This document shows, piece by piece, positions 53,261 to 61,917 of a stretch of 64,000 nt of DNA. A program made the position numbers and the translations under genes. Where the stretch lies: contig OY829843.1 in assembly GCA_963691885.1 (NCBI GenBank), positions 2,728,001-2,792,000 on the forward strand, given 5' to 3'. This DNA comes from G963691885 sp963691885 (GTDB lineage Bacteria; Pseudomonadota; Alphaproteobacteria; UBA8366; Aestuariispiraceae). The notes under the pieces were generated by a model, which was given only the letters and a program-made list of their open reading frames with translations, was not told the DNA's origin and made no database searches. Position 1 is the stretch's first letter. Each line of letters starts with the position of its first letter.

Positions 53261-54427
53261 ATGAGTGATGACGGTCAAGAAAAAGCGGGTGTTGACGTCC
53301 CGACGGAACGCCTGCCGGTGTCGGTTCTGACCGGTTTTCTGGGGAGCGGTAAGACGACGCTGCTGAAGAACCTGCTGCGCCATCCCGATATGGGTGAGGT
53401 GGCGGTTGTCATCAATGAATTCGGTGAAGTCGGCCTTGACCATGTGCTGGTTGAGCAGAGTTCCGACGATACAATTGTCATGGATTCCGGTTGTCTTTGC
53501 TGCACCATCCGGGGCGATCTTGTGAACACGTTGCGGGACTTGATCCGCCGACGCTGGAGCGGCGAAGTACCGGCCTTCAACCGCCTTGTCATCGAAACCA
53601 CGGGTCTGGCCGATCCGGCCCCGATCATCCACACGTTGATGACGGACCCTGTGCTGTCTTCGCGGTATCGTCTGGACGGGATTGTCACGACGGTTGATGC
53701 GGTGAACGGGGGCCTGCAATTGGACAACAACCCGGAATCCGTGAAGCAGGCCGCCGTCGCAGACCGGATCGTTATGACGAAGACCGACATGAAGTCTGAA
53801 GTAAAACCAGATCGACTGGATGAGCGAATTCGCGTGATCAATCCTGCAGCGAAGCTGATTACAGCCAGTTTTGGGGAAGTTGAACCGGCGTCACTCTTCG
53901 ATGCCGGTCTCTATAATCCGGAAACCAAGACCGCCGATGTTCGGCGCTGGCTGTCGGAAGAGGCTTACGCAGAGGCCTCTGGTCACGATCATCACCACCA
54001 TCACCATGATCATGGTCACCATCATCATGATCACGATGACAATCACGACCATCACCACCACGATCATGGCCATCACCACGACATCAACCGGCATGATGAC
54101 CGGATAAGATCGTTCAGCATGCGGTATGAAGAGCCGATTGTCTGGGACGCTTTTGTTGAGTGGGTCGATGCGCTGATCTCTATCCATGGCGATAATATGC
54201 TGCGCATGAAAGGGATCCTGAATGTGGAGGAAGTTGACGGTCCAGTTGCCGTACATGGTGTTCAGCATATCTTCCATCCGCCAGCTGTTCTGGATGAATG
54301 GCCCGACGAAGAGCGGGTTTCTAAGATTGTGATCATTGCCCGCGATCTGAACCGGGAACCGATTGAAGAAATGCTGAATGCATTTTTAAAGACAGGTGCG
54401 GAAACCCGCCACAAGGGCCTCGGTTAA
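53261..54427 (+). CDS. CobW/COG0523-family metal-chaperone GTPase with His-rich linker
   Basis: 388 residues. P-loop GFLGSGKT (25-32), metal motif CLCC (78-81), the Asp/Glu of switch regions and GTPase specificity TKTD (173-176). Between the G domain and the C-terminal CobW domain (~285-375) is a His/Asp-rich run at residues 242-278, with about 24 His. Such proteins insert or chaperone Zn, Co or Ni. GGAGGG precedes the ATG. No cobalamin genes are near, so a zinc role is likeliest. Confidence 0.93.
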   Translation: MSDDGQEKAGVDVPTERLPVSVLTGFLGSGKTTLLKNLLRHPDMGEVAVVINEFGEVGLDHVLVEQSSDDTIVMDSGCLCCTIRGDLVNTLRDLIRRRWSGEVPAFNRLVIETTGLADPAPIIHTLMTDPVLSSRYRLDGIVTTVDAVNGGLQLDNNPESVKQAAVADRIVMTKTDMKSEVKPDRLDERIRVINPAAKLITASFGEVEPASLFDAGLYNPETKTADVRRWLSEEAYAEASGHDHHHHHHDHGHHHHDHDDNHDHHHHDHGHHHDINRHDDRIRSFSMRYEEPIVWDAFVEWVDALISIHGDNMLRMKGILNVEEVDGPVAVHGVQHIFHPPAVLDEWPDEERVSKIVIIARDLNREPIEEMLNAFLKTGAETRHKGLG

Positions 54428-54446
54428 GTCTGGGTTTTAATTCGCT

Positions 54447-54701
54447 CTATTCGGCGGCGTCTCTTCGGTTTCGCCTTGCCCGTCGACGCGGCCGCTGATC
54501 AGCGGGGCTTGTGATTCCCGCGGCGCGACGGCGTTCTTTCAATTGCTGCACAATATCGAAGCGTTCCTGGTTTGATGCGCGTGGCCAGCCGGCGATTTCA
54601 TCCGCCGTGCGCAGGCATCCGACGCAAAGGCCCGTTGCGGGGCTCATCACACAAACCGACACACAGGGTGAGGGGATATCAGGTAGATCGCTTTTTGACA
54701 T
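54447..54701 (-). CDS. DUF1289 small Cys protein
   Basis: 84 residues; four cysteines in PSPCVSVCVMSPATGLCVGCLR match DUF1289, followed by TADEIAGWPRASNQER and a basic Arg-rich tail. The cysteines suggest a zinc or Fe-S site, function unproven. The later ATG at 54701 removes a hydrophobic N-terminal stretch that looks like read-through of the upstream sequence. Divergent from arsR. Confidence 0.88.
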   Translation of the reverse strand: MSKSDLPDIPSPCVSVCVMSPATGLCVGCLRTADEIAGWPRASNQERFDIVQQLKERRRAAGITSPADQRPRRRARRNRRDAAE

Positions 54702-54782
54702 GAGGGTCAAAATGAGTGTGTGTATGGCGAAAATCAAGGGTTAAAACACATTCAAATTCAACAAATTGAACTATTATTTCTA

Positions 54783-54796
54783 TATTTCTAGAAATA
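54783..54796 (+). promoter_or_regulatory. Perfect 14-base palindrome on the arsR promoter
   Basis: TATTTCTAGAAATA overlaps the -10 of the promoter TTGAAC (54766-54771) N17 TAGAAA (54789-54794). Placing a repressor site on the -10 is the usual ArsR arrangement and implies autoregulation of the arsR-permease operon. Confidence 0.6.
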
Positions 54797-54834
54797 CAGT
54801 TGAAAGAAGAGTTATAAGGCGCTATATCAGACTC

Positions 54835-55167
54835 ATGACTGATATCGACACGATTGCAGACCGCCTTAACGCCATCGGGAATCCGACCCGGTTGCGTATC
54901 TTTAGATTTCTTGTCCGTGCCGGTGACAATGGTGTTCCGGTTGGTCGCATTCAGGAAGAACTGGGCATACCCGGTTCAACCTTGAGCCATCACTTGAAGC
55001 TGCTGGATTCGGTGGATCTGGTCCGGCGGGAGAGGAAAGGCACGAGCCTGATTTACCGGGCCCAGTTTGATGGCATGAGGGCCTTGGTCGGATCCTTGGT
55101 CGATGAATGTTGCGCCGATATGCCCGCCAACTCGAATGTTGCGCAAGCTAGGCGTCAGAGCGATTAA
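54835..55167 (+). CDS. ArsR/SmtB-family metal-responsive repressor
   Basis: 110 residues, winged helix. The recognition region GIPGSTLSHHLKLL and the following wing RRERKGTSLIYRAQFD are family features. The C-terminal DECCAD has vicinal cysteines that could bind arsenic or a soft metal. ATG 54835 is chosen because upstream in-frame residues overlap the promoter palindrome. It leads a two-gene operon with the permease. Confidence 0.93.
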   Translation: MTDIDTIADRLNAIGNPTRLRIFRFLVRAGDNGVPVGRIQEELGIPGSTLSHHLKLLDSVDLVRRERKGTSLIYRAQFDGMRALVGSLVDECCADMPANSNVAQARRQSD

Positions 55168-55188
55168 GCGTCAAGTGGAGTAGAGAAG

Positions 55189-56262
55189 ATGGCTGATAAG
55201 ACACTCGACAATCCCTCACCCGCACCAAACGGGTTTGAGCATTTCCTGCATGCCGGTCTGGCGCGCCTGCGCCGGTTTGACCGGGTGGCCATGGCGAGTG
55301 TCGCGATCGTCGCCGTGATTGCCGTGATTGATGCGGCCCGCCTTAGGGAAATTCTGGCGTTTACCGGAACGAGTCTCGCCGAAATTGCGCCGGTCCTGCT
55401 TCTGTCTGTTGGTCTTGCAGCCTATTTGAAGGCAAGCGGTGCGGATGGATTGATCGCGCATGCCTTTAGCGGCGGACTGTATAAGGCGACATTCCTGGCC
55501 GCGGTTATTGGCGCATTCTCTCCATTCTGTTCCTGCGGTGTCGTGCCCCTTGTGGCCGCGCTTCTGGCGTCTGGCGTTCCCCTCGCACCCGTGATGGCGT
55601 TCTGGCTGGCCTCCCCGGTGATGGATCCGCAAATGTTTGTGGTCACCGCTGGTGTGTTGGGCGCTGAGTTCGCGATCGCCAAATCCCTGGCTGCTGTTGG
55701 TCTTGGGTTGCTGGGAGGCGGTGTCATGCTGGCCCTGCAAAACTCGCGATTTCTGGCAGATCCGCTGATCGGGGCCGCGGCGTGTTGCTCGGCGAAATCA
55801 ACAGCGAAGGGGCAGGCGGTCACCTGGAAATTCTGGGGACAGGCTGAAAAGCGCAAAGCCTTCACCCAGGAACTGGGCGCGACAGGCTGGTTCCTGACAA
55901 AGTGGATGGCAATCGCCTTTCTGCTTGAAGCGATCATGGTGGCCTATGTGCCGATGCAGGAACTGGGTGGCTGGATCGCATCTGCCGGGTCGCTGATGGT
56001 GCCAACGGCGGCGATCATCGGGGTGCCTGCCTATCTGAACGGCTATGCCGCCATTCCTTTGACCGACGCGTTGATGGATGTGGGTTTGACCGCCTCTGCC
56101 GCGATGACCTTTATGGTTGCCGGTGCGGTGACCTCTATCCCGGCGGCGGTCGCGGTGAAGGCGCTGGTCCGTTTCCCGATCTTCCTGCTGTATATCGTCC
56201 TGGCGCTGGTTGGTTCCACGGCGGCTGGTTTCGTCTACGCCGCGTATCAATTTGTGATGTGA
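55189..56262 (+). CDS. ArsP/UPF0718-type efflux permease
   Basis: 357 residues, about nine membrane segments. The first functional loop has SPFCSCGVVPL (Cys 114, Cys 116) and a later pair of cysteines (199, 200) in GAAACCSA; paired Cys are characteristic of organoarsenical or toxic-metal exporters of the DUF318 permease family. GGAG seven bases before the ATG. Together with the adjacent ArsR repressor this forms a resistance operon; no ArsC or ArsB is nearby, so organic arsenicals or another soft ligand are likely. Confidence 0.88.
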   Translation: MADKTLDNPSPAPNGFEHFLHAGLARLRRFDRVAMASVAIVAVIAVIDAARLREILAFTGTSLAEIAPVLLLSVGLAAYLKASGADGLIAHAFSGGLYKATFLAAVIGAFSPFCSCGVVPLVAALLASGVPLAPVMAFWLASPVMDPQMFVVTAGVLGAEFAIAKSLAAVGLGLLGGGVMLALQNSRFLADPLIGAAACCSAKSTAKGQAVTWKFWGQAEKRKAFTQELGATGWFLTKWMAIAFLLEAIMVAYVPMQELGGWIASAGSLMVPTAAIIGVPAYLNGYAAIPLTDALMDVGLTASAAMTFMVAGAVTSIPAAVAVKALVRFPIFLLYIVLALVGSTAAGFVYAAYQFVM

Positions 56263-57198
56263 TTATGCATCCGCCGAAAGTTTGAATGGAAGGTCAGCTT
56301 CCCAGGGCGGCACACCGGAATAACGATCAGCCAGAAAGTCGATGAAGGCCCTGACGCGGGGTGATAGATGCCGGGTTGGGGCGTAGATAGCGTGGAGGCT
56401 AAGTCGCGGCCATTTGTATTCAATCAAGGCCGCTTCGAGAGTTCCATTCTGCAGGGCTTTGTGAATGATAAAACTGGGCTCTATAACAACACCGATACCC
56501 CGTTCCGCCATTTGCATCAGGACTTCACCATTATTGGCCCGCAAGTTCGGTCTGGGCGCGACACGGCCGCTTGTGCCGTCGGGACGTGTAAAGGGCCAGG
56601 AGTCCCGAACTTCACCGAATTTATAGAACAGCCCGTCATAGTCGCTCAGGTCCTCTGGCCGTTCCGGGCGGCCGTGTTTATCCCAAAACCCCGGGGCTGC
56701 GGCCAGGATGAGAGAGGTGGAGGCAAGCCTTCGTGCAATGAGGTCACTGTCTTTCAGAAAACCGATCCGCAGGCCCAGATCCGCGTTTACGGCAACCAGA
56801 TCAACAAGGCTGTCCGACAGTTCCACCTCAAACCGTATCGCCGGATAGAGTTCCGTGAAATCGGCCAATGCCGATGTCAGATGGCGGGTGCCGAAAGAGA
56901 GCGGTGCGGCAAGCCGTATCAAACCCGCGAGGTTCCCGCGCTCGTCCCGGGCAACCGCCTCCGCCTCTGCAACATCTGCCAGAATGCGTAACGCACTGTC
57001 GTAGAACCGCTCACCGGCATCGGTCATCTGGATGCGTCTTGTTGACCGCAATAAAAGATCGACACCCAGATGGCGCTCCAGTTCCCGAACCCGTCGACTG
57101 AGTGCGGATTTCGCGATGCGCATCTGATCGGCGGCGGCGCTGAAACTGCCGCTTTCTACCGTTCGTACAAAAGCGCGGAGGTTTCCCATTTCGTCCAT
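56263..57198 (-). CDS. LysR-family regulator
   Basis: 311 residues: N-terminal HTH (FVRTVESGSFSAAADQMRIAKSALSRRVRELE) shown at residues ~8-40 and a C-terminal effector-binding domain. The frame begins with TTG at 57201, but ATG 57198 is used. It is divergent from azoR and only 134 bases away, the standard layout for a LysR regulator of the neighbouring gene. It ends one base after the permease gene. Confidence 0.93.
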   Translation of the reverse strand: MDEMGNLRAFVRTVESGSFSAAADQMRIAKSALSRRVRELERHLGVDLLLRSTRRIQMTDAGERFYDSALRILADVAEAEAVARDERGNLAGLIRLAAPLSFGTRHLTSALADFTELYPAIRFEVELSDSLVDLVAVNADLGLRIGFLKDSDLIARRLASTSLILAAAPGFWDKHGRPERPEDLSDYDGLFYKFGEVRDSWPFTRPDGTSGRVAPRPNLRANNGEVLMQMAERGIGVVIEPSFIIHKALQNGTLEAALIEYKWPRLSLHAIYAPTRHLSPRVRAFIDFLADRYSGVPPWEADLPFKLSADA

Positions 57199-57211
57199 CA
57201 AGCATCTTTCT

Positions 57212-57221
57212 TTTGTACAAA
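57212..57221. promoter_or_regulatory. Palindrome between lysR and azoR
   Basis: TTTGTACAAA, a perfect ten-base palindrome, 13 bases upstream of the LysR start. AT-rich short dyads with T-N11-A-type spacing are typical LysR recognition sites, so this may be the autoregulatory site. Confidence 0.35.
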
Positions 57222-57240
57222 TTTTTAGAACAGTGATGTC

Positions 57241-57285
57241 GAAAAGATATAATAGAAACTATTTTTTAGGCAATTATATCTTTTC
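57241..57285. promoter_or_regulatory. Long inverted repeat between lysR and azoR
   Basis: GAAAAGATATAAT (57241-57253) and ATTATATCTTTTC (57273-57285) are perfect complements separated by 19 bases, 46 bases upstream of the azoR start. On the transcript it would form a hairpin; as DNA it could be a regulator site. Confidence 0.45.
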
Positions 57286-57331
57286 CAACAGGTCTTTGGA
57301 CCGCCCTTTTCAAACTGGATGGAGAATGATT

Positions 57332-57946
57332 ATGAGCAACACAGAAACCCGCCCTGTTGGCAGTATTCTTCGCATTGACGCCAGCATGCGGAAGACAGGG
57401 TCGGTCAGCCGTGAGCTGACGGACCGCCTGATCGCCGGATTGGCAAATGCAGAAACGTCAATTGTGACACGTGACCTGGCAGACAGCGCACCCGGTTACA
57501 TCGATGAGACCTGGATTGGGTCCAACTTCACCCCGGCCGATGATCGCAGTCCTGAACAGAAAGCCCGCCTGGCGGAGAGTGATGCTTTGGTCGCGGAAAT
57601 TCAGGCCGCAGATACCATTGTGATCGGCGCGCCGATTTATAACTTTAGCGTGCCGGCCGCATTGAAAGGCTGGATTGATCACGTGGCCCGCGCCGGTCTG
57701 ACTTTCAAATACACAGAAAATGGCCCGGTTGGCCTGCTGGAAGGCAAGAAAGCCTATGTCCTGATGGCGTCCGGCGGAACGGAAGTTGCCTCCGAAATTG
57801 ATTTTGCCAGCGGCTATCTGCGTCACGTCCTGGGCTTTATCGGCATTCAGGATGTCGAGATTGTTGCCGCTGATCGCCTGATGATGGACCCAGCTCGCAA
57901 AGACAGCGCCGAGAAGAAACTCGACGCAATGAAAGACGCAGCATAA
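57332..57946 (+). CDS. azoR: FMN-dependent NAD(P)H azoreductase
   Basis: 204 residues, flavodoxin fold of the AzoR type, which reduces quinones and azo dyes with NAD(P)H. Marks: ASMRKTGSVSRELTDRL at the N-terminus, IGAPIYNFSVPAALKGWIDH (FMN loop) and YVLMASGG. ATG 57332 has GGAGAAT upstream and is preferred over the ORF start at 57233. Likely controlled by the divergent LysR gene. Confidence 0.93.
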   Translation: MSNTETRPVGSILRIDASMRKTGSVSRELTDRLIAGLANAETSIVTRDLADSAPGYIDETWIGSNFTPADDRSPEQKARLAESDALVAEIQAADTIVIGAPIYNFSVPAALKGWIDHVARAGLTFKYTENGPVGLLEGKKAYVLMASGGTEVASEIDFASGYLRHVLGFIGIQDVEIVAADRLMMDPARKDSAEKKLDAMKDAA

Positions 57947-57976
57947 GCCGTACCCTTTTTGATTATCCGGTTTGAG

Positions 57977-60256
57977 TTAAGGCGCGTCGCCCTGTGCGGC
58001 GCGCCATACCCTTTCCGGCAAGGCCGGCATTTCCAGCCGGTCATGTCCAAGCGCATTGCAGATTGCACATATGATCGGGGCGAGGCCGCCGTTAGTGGAC
58101 AGTTCCCCGACACCTTTCATGCCCAGATGATTGGCCTCTGTGTCTACACTGGCATCAATCAACTCCAGTGGTGCAAAATCGTCAGCCCGCGGTAGCGCGT
58201 AATCCATGAAGGAGCCGGACAGCAATTGTCCACTGTCGGTATCATAGACCGCGTGTTCAATCATCGCCTGTCCCAACGCCTGAACCAGACCACCATGGAT
58301 CTGTCCGTCGACAATCGGCGGGTTGAGTTTGAGGCCAATATCATCGGCAGAGATGTAGCGTTCGATGGTGACGCGCCCGGTTTCCGGGTCAACCTCAACC
58401 TCGCAGGCATGGGCCCCGTGGGGAACCGTTTGATGATCGCCCTCAAAATCTGCATTTCCCGCGCAGCCCGGCAGCCCCTTATCAGCCTGAACCTTTGCCA
58501 GTTCAAAGAGGCCGATCTTGCGATCCGTTCCAATGACGGTGAAGGCGCCATCCGCATAGGTGATGTCACCCGGCGCTGTTTCCAAACGGTCCGCTGCCTG
58601 TTGCTTGGCCGTCTCAATCATATTGACGGTCGCCTGGTCAATTGTCGTGCCGGCAATCGGAAGAGAGGATGATCCACCCGTTCCGCCGCCATTCGGGATA
58701 AGGTCGCTGTCGCCTTCTATCACCTCAATCCGGTCCATCGGGATCTGAAGCCTTGTGGCGGCGATCTGGGCAAAGGCTGTTTGATGTCCCTGACCGGACG
58801 CCTGAACCCCGGTGCGGATCTGGACCATGCCTTCTGGCGTCACCATAACCGCACTCTGTTCCGTCGCACTGCCCCCGGTTGCGTGCAGATACGGGCAAAT
58901 TGCCAGGCCCAGCAACATGCCCCGTTCCTCTGCAACGGCTTTGCGGGCAGGGAATCCGGGCAGGTCGGCGGCACCAACTGCGGCATCGAATGTCGCGCTG
59001 AAATCACCGCTGTCATAGATCAGGCCGTTGGCATGGGAAAATGGCATCGCATTGGCGGGAACGAGGTTTTTCCGTCGCAGTTCGACCGGGTTCATTTTTA
59101 ATTCTCTGGCCGCCTTTTCGATCAGGCGTTCTACCAGATAGGTCACCTCCGGCTTGCCGGCACCGCGATAGGCGTCGGTTGGCGATGTGTTCGTGTACAC
59201 GCCGATAACGCGACAGGTCAGGGCGGGGAATGCGTAGTTGTGTCCGACGATTTTGGCAAAGCCCTTGCCGCTGATGCCCGGTGCAACGGCGGATGCATAG
59301 GCTCCCAAAGATGCTTTACTGACAATACGTAATCCAAGGAAATTCCCTTTGGCGTCGAGTGCCAGTTCAGCGTCACTGACATGGTCACGGCCATGGGCAT
59401 CACTGAGAAAAGCCTCGTCCCTGCCGGATATCCAGCGAACCTCCTTGCCCGTTTGTTTTGCCGCATACAGAACAAGGGTCTGCTCTGGATAGTTCATAAG
59501 TTTGGTTGCGAAACTGCCCCCGACATCCTCGGTGACCACATGAAGATCCGCCTGATCGATATCCAGTGTCTGGGCAACTGTTTTCCGAATGAAATGCACA
59601 CCCTGGCTCTGTGTTAACAGGGCATATCGACCAGTTGATGGATCATATCGGCCAATGGCGGAACGCGTTTCGACCGGGGACACGATGACCCGATTGTTGA
59701 CGACACCGTCGATTGAAACGACATGCGTCGCTTTCTCAAAACCTGCATCTGTGCCGGCCTCATTCCCCATGATCCAGTCAAAGGCCTGCTCTGTTGCCGC
59801 TGCTGTATCAACATTTACCGGAAGTTCGTCATAGTCGATGTCAACAAGTTCGGCGGCGTCTTGCGCCTGTAGTCGTGTCTCGGCGACGATCATAACCACC
59901 GCCTCGCCTACGAACCGAACAGTTGTCTCCGGCAGGGCCATCCGATCCGGCATATAAAAAGCGGTGCCGTCACTGGAATCCTGGGGGGAGGCACAGGGAA
60001 GGGGGTTGAGGCCTGCGGCCTTGAGGTCGGCGCCGGTATAGATCGCGTGGATGCCCGGCATGTCCCGGGCAGCGCTGATGTCGATGCTCTTGATCGTTGC
60101 ATGGGCAACCGGCGCTCGAACAAACACAGCGTCCAGACCGCCTTTGAAATCACGGTTCTCTACGAACAACCCTTTGCCGGTCAGCAGGCGTTCATCCTCG
60201 AATCTGGGGACGGCTTTTCCAATGAACGAGCGTGGCGTATCCGGCAACTTTTCCAC
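57977..60256 (-). CDS. Xanthine dehydrogenase-family molybdenum hydroxylase, large subunit
   Basis: 759 residues of the molybdopterin-binding type: VPRFEDERLLTGKGLFVEN at the start, GSFATKLMNYPEQ, AYRGAGKPEVTYLVERL and, near the end, the catalytic Glu region GVGELSTNGG. The CO-dehydrogenase loop AYRCSFR is not present, since the corresponding stretch reads AYRGAGK, so this is not a CO dehydrogenase. No small Fe-S or medium FAD subunit is adjacent within the window, on either side. Starts at a GTG (60256) after AGGAG. Convergent with azoR. Confidence 0.92.
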   Translation of the reverse strand: MEKLPDTPRSFIGKAVPRFEDERLLTGKGLFVENRDFKGGLDAVFVRAPVAHATIKSIDISAARDMPGIHAIYTGADLKAAGLNPLPCASPQDSSDGTAFYMPDRMALPETTVRFVGEAVVMIVAETRLQAQDAAELVDIDYDELPVNVDTAAATEQAFDWIMGNEAGTDAGFEKATHVVSIDGVVNNRVIVSPVETRSAIGRYDPSTGRYALLTQSQGVHFIRKTVAQTLDIDQADLHVVTEDVGGSFATKLMNYPEQTLVLYAAKQTGKEVRWISGRDEAFLSDAHGRDHVSDAELALDAKGNFLGLRIVSKASLGAYASAVAPGISGKGFAKIVGHNYAFPALTCRVIGVYTNTSPTDAYRGAGKPEVTYLVERLIEKAARELKMNPVELRRKNLVPANAMPFSHANGLIYDSGDFSATFDAAVGAADLPGFPARKAVAEERGMLLGLAICPYLHATGGSATEQSAVMVTPEGMVQIRTGVQASGQGHQTAFAQIAATRLQIPMDRIEVIEGDSDLIPNGGGTGGSSSLPIAGTTIDQATVNMIETAKQQAADRLETAPGDITYADGAFTVIGTDRKIGLFELAKVQADKGLPGCAGNADFEGDHQTVPHGAHACEVEVDPETGRVTIERYISADDIGLKLNPPIVDGQIHGGLVQALGQAMIEHAVYDTDSGQLLSGSFMDYALPRADDFAPLELIDASVDTEANHLGMKGVGELSTNGGLAPIICAICNALGHDRLEMPALPERVWRAAQGDAP

Positions 60257-60321
60257 AAGCGGACTCCTGTCGGGGTGGTTGGCATTTTTGGGGCTTGGTG
60301 AATAGGCGCGGCTTAAACCGC

Positions 60322-60336
60322 TTAATATCAGATTAA
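60322..60336 (+). promoter_or_regulatory. CtrA-like site before the Tad-type genes
   Basis: TTAA-TATCAGA-TTAA matches the CtrA consensus TTAA-N7-TTAA (C), 124 bases before the first gene. CtrA-driven Tad pilus genes are known in Caulobacter, so this fits, but one site alone is weak evidence. Confidence 0.45.
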
Positions 60337-60459
60337 GAGGGACAACAATTTAACGCAAATTGTTCTGAATTTTTCATGAATTATCAAACGGTTATTCTGG
60401 CGCTCATGATGTATTGGACGTATGGAAGCCAAGGGGGGTGAAACAGCGTTGAGGTTTTT

Positions 60460-61917
60460 GTGTCTGCATTTATGGGCAAAATCGGATCGTTCCTGACCGC
60501 CTTTTTAAAAGATAGACGGGGCGGCATCATGTACATGTTTGCCTTCTCATTGCTGCCGATCACGGCAGCGGCGGGTCTTGCCGTGGATTCCGCCCGGCTG
60601 TTTCTGACCAAGGACGGTCTGCAGCGGTCCCTTGATGCCGCTGGACTTGCTGCCGGACATGCGCTTGAGCTTGATCAGATGATACCCGATGCCGAGCAGT
60701 TCTTTGACGCCAATTTCACAGCGATCGATGGCATCGCGACACTGACCGACTTTCAGGTTGATATCAGTGAGGACAACAACGTCATCTCCCTGTCGGCAAC
60801 CGCAACCGTAGACACGACCTTCATGCGCCTTTTCGGCCACGAGACCGTATCGGTCACCCAGACGACGGAGATCACCAGAGAGACACGGGGTATGGAATTG
60901 GTTCTGGTCATGGACAACACGGGGTCCATGGCCGGATCCAAAATGACCACTATGAAAGCGGCGGCCCAGGATCTGGTGAACATCGTCTATGGCGATAATG
61001 AACTCAGTCCGAACCTTTGGGTCGGTCTGGTTCCCTACGCCGCCAATGTGAATATGGGCGCGAACAATGCGTCCTGGTTAACCCTCGACGATCAAACCCT
61101 TGTCGCGACTGGTGGATACGATCCAAGCACGTGGAAAGGCTGTGTTTCGGCGCGTGCCGGGGGCCTGGACGAGACCGATGACACGCCGGACATCGCGGCG
61201 TTCAATGCCTTTCTCTATGTCGATGAGGTCGATAACGACTGGATCCTGACCGATGAAGACGGGGACGTGACGGGCTTTGATATTCGTGATTCCCATACCG
61301 ATGGAAACAATGCACGGGGCCCAAATCTGGGATGTGGTCCGGCCATCACGCCGCTGACAGCACAGAAGTCGACGGTTCAGGGTGCGATTGCAGAGATGGA
61401 GGCCTGGAGCAGGGGGGGGACAACAAGCAACCTTGGCCTGATCTGGGGGTGGCGCGCCATCTCGCCGCGCTGGCAGGGGCTGTGGACCGAGGCGGCTGAG
61501 GCGACATTGCCACTCCCTTACGACGAGCCCTTTATGGATAAAGTCGTTGTTATCCTCACCGATGGCCAGAACCAGTTTTTCGATTTCAGGGGGCATGAAC
61601 CGGATAACGGTGTTGGTCCGGCTGGGTCGGACTTCACAGCTTATGGTCGGCTTGAAGAATTCGGCTTTGCAACACTGGGGCAAGCGCGCGACGAGGTTGA
61701 CGACCGGTTTGCCCGGATCTGCACATCGATGAAAAACGAGGGGATTGTCATTTACACAATCACCTTTGGAAGCACGCCCAACGGGTCTACCCAAAACCTG
61801 TATCGTCAATGTGCGTCCAAAGACAGCTTCTATTTTCACGCCCCGAACAACAGTCAACTGTCCGGTGTGTTCGAAACAATCGGTCGGCAGCTTAGCAATC
61901 TGAGGCTATCCAGATGA
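60460..61917 (+). CDS. TadG-like pilus protein with VWA domain
   Basis: 485 residues. Residues ~15-48 are the TadE/TadG-type membrane start (RRGGIMYMFAFSLLPITAAAGLAVD, cut here), followed by a vWA domain whose MIDAS motif is DNTGS (152-156) and later AIDGIA-type strands. Start is GTG at 60460, with GAGG five bases before; ATG 60472 is the alternative. First of three overlapping genes. TadG-like proteins act in assembly of Tad (Flp) pili and attachment. Confidence 0.88.
   Translation: MSAFMGKIGSFLTAFLKDRRGGIMYMFAFSLLPITAAAGLAVDSARLFLTKDGLQRSLDAAGLAAGHALELDQMIPDAEQFFDANFTAIDGIATLTDFQVDISEDNNVISLSATATVDTTFMRLFGHETVSVTQTTEITRETRGMELVLVMDNTGSMAGSKMTTMKAAAQDLVNIVYGDNELSPNLWVGLVPYAANVNMGANNASWLTLDDQTLVATGGYDPSTWKGCVSARAGGLDETDDTPDIAAFNAFLYVDEVDNDWILTDEDGDVTGFDIRDSHTDGNNARGPNLGCGPAITPLTAQKSTVQGAIAEMEAWSRGGTTSNLGLIWGWRAISPRWQGLWTEAAEATLPLPYDEPFMDKVVVILTDGQNQFFDFRGHEPDNGVGPAGSDFTAYGRLEEFGFATLGQARDEVDDRFARICTSMKNEGIVIYTITFGSTPNGSTQNLYRQCASKDSFYFHAPNNSQLSGVFETIGRQLSNLRLSR

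Noticed and set aside
57977..60256. Carbon monoxide dehydrogenase large subunit (coxL)
   Set aside because: The loop required for the Cu-Mo site, AYRCSFR, is replaced by AYRGAGK.
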